Part shown: positions 1 to 5,088 of the stretch, piece after piece
How positions within the stretch are numbered: the stretch's first letter is position 1
Layout of the letters: the number at the start of each line of letters is the position of its first letter
Source: an uncultured Pseudomonadota bacterium
Lineage (GTDB): Bacteria; Pseudomonadota; Gammaproteobacteria; Burkholderiales; SG8-39
Direction of reading: 5' to 3'
Length of the DNA stretch: 8,274 bases
Assembly (NCBI GenBank): GCA_903864555.1
Contig: CAIPGJ010000339.1
Location: 1 to 8,274, forward strand
Made by a program: the position numbers and the translations under genes
The notes under the pieces: generated by a model
What the model was told of the DNA's origin: nothing
Databases searched by the model: none
Seen by the model: only the letters and a program-made list of their open reading frames with translations

Positions 1-474
1 CCATTGCGCTGTCTCTGACCCTTCCAGCCTGGTGTTGAGGGTTTCCTGCTGGCGCAGATAAGCGCGCAACACGCCGTTGACCAGGCCTTTGGCCACCTCA
101 GGATTTCTCGGGGCCACTTGCGCTGCCGCTTCAACAGCCTGATGCACGACGGCATGTGCGCCCTGGTGATCCTTGCGCAATTCAGTCAGCGCTGCCAGCA
201 GCAGGCCACTCAGGGAAGCGGTCGGGGGACGACGGGTCAGCGCAGCAAGCAGCGCGTCACAGCGCCCGTGATCGCGCAAGGTGGAATAGGCGAGGGCCTG
301 GACGGCGGCCCGCAAAGGTCCGCTGGCCCTCAGATCGGACATCGCGCGAGTCAGGCTTTGCCCGTTGAGCACTCTGCCTATCACAACGCCCGCCATGGCC
401 AGGGACTGGGCCAGTGTATGCAGCGTATGGCTGCTTGCCGTCTTGTTCGCGCTAGACCGGGAGCGGGTTTGCAT
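1..474 (-). CDS. rsmB: 16S rRNA (cytosine-967-C5)-methyltransferase RsmB, N-terminal part (cut by window edge)
   Basis: The reading frame starts at the ATG complementary to 472-474 and runs open for 158 codons to the left edge, so only the N-terminus is present. RsmB methylates C967 of 16S rRNA using S-adenosylmethionine. What is visible is the all-helical NusB-like RNA-binding domain, including the conserved segment KGLVNGVLRAYLR (residues 129-141), which matches the FVNGVLR signature of this family. The methyltransferase domain with its catalytic cysteines lies outside the window. An in-frame TAA about 40 bases upstream leaves this ATG as the natural start. A second Met at residue 27 would remove part of the first helix. 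No clear Shine-Dalgarno sequence precedes the ATG. The gene follows fmt by 55 bases, the usual def-fmt-rsmB order in beta- and gammaproteobacteria. Identification rests on the NusB-like domain plus context. Confidence 0.9.
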   Translation of the reverse strand, partial: MQTRSRSSANKTASSHTLHTLAQSLAMAGVVIGRVLNGQSLTRAMSDLRASGPLRAAVQALAYSTLRDHGRCDALLAALTRRPPTASLSGLLLAALTELRKDHQGAHAVVHQAVEAAAQVAPRNPEVAKGLVNGVLRAYLRQQETLNTRLEGSETAQW

Positions 475-509
475 GGGGCGCCACAGTACGCGGGAGGAAG
501 AACGGCCGG

Positions 510-515
510 ATTATA
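510..515 (-). promoter_or_regulatory. Possible -10 element upstream of rsmB
   Basis: A perfect TATAAT hexamer lies on the minus strand in the 55-base gap between the fmt stop and the rsmB start, about 35 bases before the rsmB ATG. No convincing -35 hexamer is found 15-19 bases upstream, and no extended TGn motif precedes it. It could give rsmB a minor promoter of its own, but it may be chance. The gene is probably expressed mainly from the def-fmt transcript. Confidence 0.25.
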
Positions 516-529
516 GACCGGTGCACTCC

Positions 530-1471
530 TCAGGAACCGAAACGGTCTCCGGAAGCGATGGGGAAACCCCGCAGGAATTCGGCAGCGCCCAGTCGCCTGG
601 CGCCAGGACGCTGCAATTCCTGCACGATCAGCAGGCCTTCACCGCAAGCCACGCTGACCCCCGTGGCGTCTGCGGCAATCACGCTGCCAGGAGGCACGGC
701 AGGCAAGTCTGCAGGCCATGTCGAAGGCGTGGCCTTCCAAAGCTTGAGTTCCGCACCCTTGATTGCCGAATGGGCGCCGGGAAAGGGGTAGTAGGCACGG
801 ATTGCGCGATGCACCTGTTGCGCCGGTTGCGTCCAGTCGATGCGGGCTTCCGCCTTGTCCAGCTTGCTTGCATAGGTGACACCCTCCACCGGCTGCGGTT
901 GCTCAGGCAACCCGGATTGCCCCATGATGGAAAGCGCTTCGACGATCAGCCCGGCGCCCAGTGCAGCCAGCTTGTCATGCAGGCTTTGTGCGGTTTCTTC
1001 TTCGGTGATGGGAACCGTCTTTTTCATCAGCACCGGACCGGTATCAAGCCCCGCATCCATGCGCATGATGGAAATGCCGGTCTCGGTGTCGCCGGCCAGG
1101 ATGGCCCGTTGAATGGGGGCGGCACCACGCCAGCGCGGCAGCAGCGATGCATGAATGTTGATGGCACCCAGGCGAGGCAGATCAAGCACGGCCTGAGGCA
1201 GGATCAGCCCATAGGCAGCAACAATCATCACGTCGGCCGCACATTCGCGCAGCGGCGCTTGCGCCTGTGGATCTTTCAGGGAGGCAGGCTGCAGGACAGT
1301 GAGGCCGTGCTGCATGGCCAGTTGCTTGACCGGAGAGGCAAGGGCCTTCATGCCGCGCCCGGCTGGGCGGTCCGGCTGGGTCAACACCAATTCAACGGAA
1401 TGTCCCGCCTGCAACAGGACGGCCAAGGCGCTTGCCGCAAACTCTGGCGTACCCGCAAAGATCAGTTTCAT
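530..1471 (-). CDS. fmt: Methionyl-tRNA formyltransferase
   Basis: Transfers a formyl group from 10-formyltetrahydrofolate to the amino group of methionine on initiator tRNA, in the cytoplasm. The protein is 313 residues, the normal family length. It opens with MKLIFAGTPEFAA, the typical first strand of the formyltransferase Rossmann fold. The catalytic triad is recognisable: Asn105 and His107 in GAINIHASLLPRWRGAAP (the family signature) and Asp143 in GLDTGP. The C-terminal OB-like tRNA-binding domain (about residues 205-313) begins with the conserved YASKLDKAEARIDW stretch. The reading frame is open for 83 further codons upstream, but those lie across the def gene and are not conserved, so the ATG at 1469-1471 is chosen. 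It is preceded by AGGAAA five bases away. The gene lies 46 bases after def. Def removes the formyl group that Fmt adds, so the pair acts in one cycle. Confidence 0.97.
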   Translation of the reverse strand: MKLIFAGTPEFAASALAVLLQAGHSVELVLTQPDRPAGRGMKALASPVKQLAMQHGLTVLQPASLKDPQAQAPLRECAADVMIVAAYGLILPQAVLDLPRLGAINIHASLLPRWRGAAPIQRAILAGDTETGISIMRMDAGLDTGPVLMKKTVPITEEETAQSLHDKLAALGAGLIVEALSIMGQSGLPEQPQPVEGVTYASKLDKAEARIDWTQPAQQVHRAIRAYYPFPGAHSAIKGAELKLWKATPSTWPADLPAVPPGSVIAADATGVSVACGEGLLIVQELQRPGARRLGAAEFLRGFPIASGDRFGS

Positions 1472-1474
1472 GTG

Positions 1475-1480
1475 TTTCCT
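1475..1480 (-). promoter_or_regulatory. Ribosome binding site of fmt
   Basis: AGGAAA on the minus strand, with its AGGA core five bases before the ATG at 1471. It supports this start over the 83-codon upstream extension of the open frame. Confidence 0.65.
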
Positions 1481-1517
1481 GCAGAGGGTCCGCCGGAGGA
1501 GCTCACCCGGATTACGT

Positions 1518-2021
1518 TCAGGCGCTTTGGCGCTGCTGTTTCTGGAGTTTGGCCTTGATGCGGTTCTGCTTGAGGCGAGACAGGTAGTCGACGAAGACCT
1601 TGCCCTGCAGATGATCCATCTCATGCTGGATGCAGATGGCCAGCAATCCCTCCGCCTCCAGGGTGAAGGCACTGCCATCAAGCCGCTGGGCTCGTAATTT
1701 GATGCGTTCGGCCCGTTCAACCTCGTCGTAAATGCCGGGAACCGAGAGGCAGCCCTCTTCGCAATACTGCAGCCCGTCTCGTTCCAGAATTTCCGGATTC
1801 ACGAGCACCTGCAGCTGATTCTTGTCGGCCGAGATATCCATGACTATCAGTTGCTTATGAATATCCACTTGGGTCGCGGCCAAGCCAACCCCGGGGGCGG
1901 CGTACATGGTCTGGGCCAGGCTGTCCGCCAGCTCACTCAGTCCGAGGTCGAAAATCTCCACCCTAGCCGCCTTCTTGTAGAGGCGGGGATCGGGGTACTG
2001 CAATATAGTCAAAACAGCCAT
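1518..2021 (-). CDS. def: Peptide deformylase
   Basis: Metal-dependent hydrolase that removes the formyl group from the N-terminal methionine of new proteins at the ribosome exit. The protein has 167 residues, the normal length for the type 1 bacterial enzyme. All three family motifs are intact: GVGLAATQ (44-51), EGCLSVP (89-95) and QHEMDH (132-137). Cys91, His133 and His137 would bind the metal (iron in the native enzyme) and Glu134 is the catalytic base. The open frame extends 64 codons further upstream to 2213, but homologues start at MAVLTILQYPDPRL, so ATG 2019-2021 is chosen. No strong Shine-Dalgarno sequence precedes it, only GCAAGCAATT. It is the first gene of the minus-strand def-fmt-rsmB cluster and is divergent from the LysM-dprA operon, an arrangement similar to def and dprA (smf) of E. 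coli. Confidence 0.97.
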   Translation of the reverse strand: MAVLTILQYPDPRLYKKAARVEIFDLGLSELADSLAQTMYAAPGVGLAATQVDIHKQLIVMDISADKNQLQVLVNPEILERDGLQYCEEGCLSVPGIYDEVERAERIKLRAQRLDGSAFTLEAEGLLAICIQHEMDHLQGKVFVDYLSRLKQNRIKAKLQKQQRQSA

Positions 2022-2034
2022 AATTGCTTGCGAA

Positions 2035-2063
2035 TTGAATGGATTAGGCGGAAAATCTAAAGT
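2035..2063 (+). promoter_or_regulatory. Candidate sigma70 promoter for the LysM-dprA-smg operon
   Basis: TTGAAT (2035-2040) and TAAAGT (2058-2063) are separated by 17 bases, each hexamer matching consensus at four of six positions. Transcription would start near 2070 and give a leader of about 135 bases. The match is modest, and other weak elements exist, such as TATACC at 2174-2179, so the call is tentative. Confidence 0.3.
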
Positions 2064-2108
2064 GGACTGTAAACAGGATGGCCCGAGAAGTAAATATGGG
2101 GCCAGTCC
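2064..2108. repeat. Bulged inverted repeat in the def/LysM divergent region
   Basis: GGACTG (2064-2069) pairs with CAGTCC (2103-2108), and GCCC (2081-2084) pairs with GGGC (2099-2102). Together they give a stem interrupted by an 11-base one-sided bulge and capped by a 14-base loop. An alternative is a simple six-pair stem, TGGCCC/GGGCCA (2079-2084 with 2099-2104). It could be a leader RNA hairpin or a protein site, or it may be chance. No T-run follows on either strand, so it is not a standard terminator. Confidence 0.3.
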
Positions 2109-2193
2109 GACAAACAGCAAGTGCACCTTGAGCCCGGTGGTGCGTTTCAAGCAACATGCGTCTGAATCGCGAATATACCGGGCAGCCCTGAGA

Positions 2194-2198
2194 TGAGG
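2194..2198 (+). promoter_or_regulatory. Ribosome binding site that fixes the LysM protein start
   Basis: TGAGG lies six bases before the ATG at 2205. The alternative ATGs at 2193 and 2232 have no comparable motif at the right distance, so this site favours 2205. Confidence 0.55.
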
Positions 2199-2204
2199 TC
2201 TGCC

Positions 2205-3293
2205 ATGTACCACTCTAGCATAGCCCCCTTCATGCGCCGCCTGGCAGCGGGTGCCCTGATTGGATCCTGCCTGGCTGCTGTGAATGCCCAGGCAGCAACG
2301 CCGGCGCCGACCACGGAAATCCGCCTGCAGGAGAACGCACCCGACCGCTATGTCGTGCAGCGTGGCGACAGCCTCTGGAGCATCGCTGCGAAGTTTCTCA
2401 AGGAGCCGTATCGCTGGCCGGAGATTTGGCGCATGAACCAGGAGCAGGTGCGCAACCCCAACCGTATCTATCCAGGAGACGTCATTGTCCTGGATCGGAG
2501 CCAGTCAGCCTCCCCCCAGTTGTCGCTGGTGGATTCAGTCAAGCTTTCTCCTTCCGTTCGGGCAAATTCACTGGCAGGCGAAGCCATTCCCACGATTTCA
2601 CCCAAGGTGATCGAACCCTTCCTTACCCAGCCTCTGGTGATTGATGCCAACGGACTGGACAAGGCACCGCGCATTGTCGGTACCGAGGAAAACCGCGTCC
2701 ACCTGGGTTCAGGGGGGATTGCCTATGCCACAGGTCTTGGGCAGGAAACAGGTACCGTCTGGCAGGTCTATCGCACGGGCAAGCCACTGATAGACCCCGA
2801 TACACGTGCAACGCTCGGGCATGAAGCCATCTTCCTCGGAACTGCCCAGGTTCGCCGCGCAGGGGATCCAGCCACCATACAAATTCTGTCCGCCAGGCAG
2901 GAGATCAGCACAGGTGACCGGCTGATCGCGACCCAGCCGGGCATGCTGAAGTCCTATGTTCCTCGGGCGCCCGCCACCATGATACGTGGTCGCATCATTG
3001 GCCTGTACAACGGCATCGACACCAGCGAAACCGGGCGTGGGTCCATTGTGACCATCAACAAGGGCAAGCGTGACGGCATCGAAGACGGCCACGTGCTGGC
3101 CATCGCCAGGGCAGGTGGTTCGATTGTGGATCCCCAATCCTCCAAGTCTCGCGATACGGCGCCAACATTCCGCCTTCCTGATGAGCGCTACGGCACGCTG
3201 TTCATATTCCGGGTATTCGACGCCATTTCCTATGCACTCGTCATGGACAGTTCGCGGCCTGTCACGCCAGCGGACATCGTCCAGACGCCGTGA
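2205..3293 (+). CDS. Exported LysM-domain protein of the dprA operon
   Basis: A 362-residue protein of unknown exact role. Residues 1-30 look like a signal peptide: a short start with Arg11-Arg12, a hydrophobic stretch (13-26) and a signal peptidase I-type site AQA|ATP. Residues 49-97 form one LysM peptidoglycan-binding domain, with RYVVQRGDSLWSIA near its start and IYPGDVIVLD at its end. The remaining roughly 260 residues belong to no named domain I know, but resemble the C-terminal region of LysM proteins found upstream of dprA in many betaproteobacteria. Two stretches there (about 168-241 and 280-359) look like copies of one barrel-like fold, each with an R-x-G-x-x-x-x-DP core and a closing (S/T)GD- or PAD-type turn. 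It probably sits in the periplasm or envelope, bound to peptidoglycan. The dprA ATG follows only six bases after its stop, so the two genes are co-transcribed and probably translationally coupled. Alternative starts at 2193 and 2232 are possible. Cys22 in LIGSC resembles a weak lipobox, making a lipoprotein a less likely option. Confidence 0.88.
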   Translation: MYHSSIAPFMRRLAAGALIGSCLAAVNAQAATPAPTTEIRLQENAPDRYVVQRGDSLWSIAAKFLKEPYRWPEIWRMNQEQVRNPNRIYPGDVIVLDRSQSASPQLSLVDSVKLSPSVRANSLAGEAIPTISPKVIEPFLTQPLVIDANGLDKAPRIVGTEENRVHLGSGGIAYATGLGQETGTVWQVYRTGKPLIDPDTRATLGHEAIFLGTAQVRRAGDPATIQILSARQEISTGDRLIATQPGMLKSYVPRAPATMIRGRIIGLYNGIDTSETGRGSIVTINKGKRDGIEDGHVLAIARAGGSIVDPQSSKSRDTAPTFRLPDERYGTLFIFRVFDAISYALVMDSSRPVTPADIVQTP

Positions 3294-3299
3294 TCAGGC

Positions 3300-4385
3300 A
3301 TGCGCCAGACTGACGAAGGTCTGAGCGCCTGGATACGACTCAGCCTCGTCCCGGGACTTGATTCCGGAAAGTTTCGGGCGTTGCTCTCGGCATTCGGATT
3401 GCCATCGGCAATCCTGCAAACCCCAACCGTCCAACTGGAGCGTGTGGTCACCCCGGCAATGGTCGAGGCGATTGCCAAACCCGGATGGGAGGCGCGGGTT
3501 GAGCAAACCCTGAAATGGTCCGAACTGGACGGACACTCGATCGTCACCCTTGCCGATCACGGATATCCGCAGCAACTGCTTGAGATTCCCGATCCCCCTC
3601 CACTTCTTTATGTCATTGGCAACACCGATTTTCTGAACAGGCCCTCAATCGCGATGGTCGGCAGCCGCAGCTCAACCCCTCAGGGCAGGCAGAATGCCGG
3701 ACAGTTCGCCCGTGCATTGAGCAATTCGGGCCTGACCATTGTCAGCGGACTCGCCCTGGGTATCGATGCAGCGGCACATGAAGGCGGCCTGCAGGGCACG
3801 GCCTCCACCCTTGCCGTCATGGGCACCGGTCCAGACACGATCTACCCCAGGTCCAATCGCGCACTGGCGGAACGAATCACGAAACAAGGTGCCCTGATCA
3901 CAGAATACCCGATCGGAACACCGGCACTACCGGCAAACTTTCCCAGGCGAAACCGGCTGATCTCCGGCCTTTCGAAGGGCGTGCTTGTCGTAGAGGCTGC
4001 GCTGGCTTCGGGCTCACTGATCACCGCACGGATGGCGCTGGAGCAGGGGCGGGAAGTTTTTGCCATGCCGGGATCTATCCATTCGCCGGTTTCCAGGGGT
4101 TGCCATGCACTGATCAAACAGGGGGCAAAACTGGTCGAAACTGCCGAGGACGTGCTGGTTGAACTGGGGCTCCAATTTCAGCCGGAATCCATGACCCCGC
4201 AGCACCAGATGTCGGATAAGATGAACAGCTTGCTACGATATATGGGGTACGACCCCTTCGACATCGGCACTCTTTGTACTCGTTGTGGCTTGACGGCAGA
4301 TGCAGTATCGGCGATGCTTTTGCAGCTGGAACTTGAAGGGAGAGTTGGCAGCCTCCCCGGAGGCCTTTATCAACGCTTGAAGTGA
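3300..4385 (+). CDS. dprA: DNA processing protein DprA (Smf)
   Basis: DprA binds incoming single-stranded DNA in the cytoplasm during natural transformation, protects it and loads RecA onto it. The protein has 361 residues, normal for the family. The N-terminal helical region (about 1-75) is followed by the Rossmann-like DprA core, with VGSRSSTPQG (120-129), SGLALGIDAAAH (149-160), MGTGPDTIYPRSN (174-186), FPRRNRLISGLS (214-225) and SGSLITAR (237-244). All are well conserved and intact. Residues about 300-361 form the winged-helix domain ending in LPGGLYQRLK. In it the usual RTG of this segment reads CTRCG, a small variation. The start ATG is six bases after the LysM gene stop. The only AGG lies one base before the ATG, too close for a normal Shine-Dalgarno pairing, so coupling to the upstream gene is likely. 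DprA is also present in many bacteria not known to be competent, so it does not prove competence. Confidence 0.96.
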   Translation: MRQTDEGLSAWIRLSLVPGLDSGKFRALLSAFGLPSAILQTPTVQLERVVTPAMVEAIAKPGWEARVEQTLKWSELDGHSIVTLADHGYPQQLLEIPDPPPLLYVIGNTDFLNRPSIAMVGSRSSTPQGRQNAGQFARALSNSGLTIVSGLALGIDAAAHEGGLQGTASTLAVMGTGPDTIYPRSNRALAERITKQGALITEYPIGTPALPANFPRRNRLISGLSKGVLVVEAALASGSLITARMALEQGREVFAMPGSIHSPVSRGCHALIKQGAKLVETAEDVLVELGLQFQPESMTPQHQMSDKMNSLLRYMGYDPFDIGTLCTRCGLTADAVSAMLLQLELEGRVGSLPGGLYQRLK

Positions 4386-4406
4386 GCCAATCAAGAGACC
4401 CCGCCC

Positions 4407-4865
4407 ATGTTTGAAGTTCTGGTCTATCTTTTCGAGAATTACTACCACACGGAAAGCTATCCGGATAACGATACGCTTTCGCGCAAGCTGTCTGCGGCTG
4501 GCTTTGAAAGCGACGACATATCCGACGCGCTGGACTGGCTGAAGGGCCTGACGCCGCAAGCCGACAACCCCCTGCCCGAATCATTTGACGCCAGCCGGTC
4601 GCACAGGGCCTATAGCGACATCGAGACATCAAAGCTGACGTCGGAAGCACGCGGCTTCCTCGCATTCCTGGAAAGTGCCGGCATTCTCACCCCAGTGCTC
4701 CGGGAGACAATCATAGAGCGCGCCATGGCCCTGGAGGGTGATCGAGTGGGCATTCAGAAGTTCAAGGTAATCGTGCTGATGGTGCTATGGACGCGCCGCG
4801 GCAATGTCGATACCCTGATTCTGGATGAGTTGTTGCCTGATGGCGAGACACACCAGATGCACTGA
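4407..4865 (+). CDS. smg: Smg family protein (DUF494)
   Basis: A 152-residue protein of the Smg/DUF494 family (E. coli Smg is about 157 residues). Its biochemical role is not established. The family start MFEVLVYLFENYYHTE is clear, as are the central ARGFLAFLESAGIL (81-94) and the typical late segment KFKVIVLMVLWTRRG (118-132). The sequence is soluble and acidic with no signal peptide, so it probably acts in the cytoplasm. It starts 21 bases after dprA and carries only a weak purine-rich stretch (AAGAGA) upstream of the ATG. The dprA-smg pairing is conserved across many beta- and gammaproteobacteria, including E. coli, which suggests a linked role, but that is inference. Confidence 0.93.
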   Translation: MFEVLVYLFENYYHTESYPDNDTLSRKLSAAGFESDDISDALDWLKGLTPQADNPLPESFDASRSHRAYSDIETSKLTSEARGFLAFLESAGILTPVLRETIIERAMALEGDRVGIQKFKVIVLMVLWTRRGNVDTLILDELLPDGETHQMH

Positions 4866-5088
4866 TCCATACGGCCTGTTTTCGACACAAATTACCGGTT
4901 CGCCTATCCAAAACACTCGTGTCAAATCAAGACCTTCACCTTCGCGTGGAACGCTGCATTTAGTACGCTGACCATGAGAAAGTTCCGATAGGTTGGGGCG
5001 GAAAGCACGGTCCCTTCCTTGCCAGTCCCCCCACCTTGCTCGTATCATTCCCCGCTTTTCCACGCGGTCGCCCGCAGAAAAACCTTTC
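4866..5088. other. Intergenic region between smg and topB
   Basis: A 223-base stretch with no convincing coding gene. An open frame from TTG 4993 runs into topB, but its 32 extra residues look unconserved. There is no T-tailed hairpin to end the smg transcript, so read-through into topB is possible. Besides the promoter at 5019-5048, a weaker candidate is TCGACA (4882-4887), 17 bases, TATCCA (4905-4910). Confidence 0.6.
5019..5048 (+). promoter_or_regulatory. Sigma70-type promoter of topB
   Basis: TTGCCA (5019-5024) and TATCAT (5043-5048) each match the consensus hexamer at five of six positions and are separated by 18 bases. Transcription would begin near 5055, about 34 bases before the GTG at 5089. 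This is the best promoter match I found in the window. It lies downstream of the alternative TTG start at 4993, so a transcript from here could only use the GTG or later starts. Confidence 0.55.

Larger units (their letters stand above)
2022..2204. promoter_or_regulatory. Divergent intergenic control region between def and the LysM-dprA operon
   Basis: This 183-base stretch separates two gene clusters that run away from each other and must hold the start signals for at least one, probably both. It is less GC-rich than the flanking genes. I see no small coding gene in it. Only weak promoter matches are visible: one on the plus strand (2035-2063, listed separately) and none convincing on the minus strand for def. 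It also contains a bulged inverted repeat (2064-2108). Confidence 0.6.

Noticed and set aside
1265..1274. TGTGGATCT and similar partial DnaA-box matches (also near 3126 and 1858)
   Set aside because: Each differs from the TTATCCACA box at about two positions, they lie singly inside coding genes, and there is no cluster or AT-rich region.
365..1558. A 397-codon open frame on the plus strand opposite fmt and the rsmB start
   Set aside because: Its codon boundaries coincide with those of fmt on the other strand. In that register a stop appears only where fmt uses TTA, CTA or TCA, which are rare in GC-rich genes, so long shadow frames are expected. Fmt itself has all its family motifs.
1472..1720. 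Upstream 83-codon extension of fmt
   Set aside because: It runs across def in another frame with a non-conserved sequence, while the ATG at 1471 has a good ribosome site and the family N-terminus.
2155..2169. TGCGTCTGAAT resembling the Neisseria DNA uptake sequence GCCGTCTGAA
   Set aside because: It has two mismatches and occurs once in 8 kb. Real uptake sequences are exact and frequent, and the rest of the window does not suggest Neisseriaceae.
2022..2213. 64-codon N-terminal extension of def
   Set aside because: The family start MAVLTILQYPDPRL is internal and the extension looks like translated intergenic DNA overlapping the divergent gene start.
4351..4364. GCCTCC/GGAGGC hairpin followed by CTTTAT near the end of dprA, terminator-like
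   Set aside because: It encodes the conserved SLPGGLYQ segment of DprA, has a two-base loop and no real T-run.
4974..4991. Five-codon ORF ATG...TAG upstream of topB as a leader peptide
   Set aside because: It lies upstream of the best topB promoter, has no ribosome site and no attenuator structure after it.
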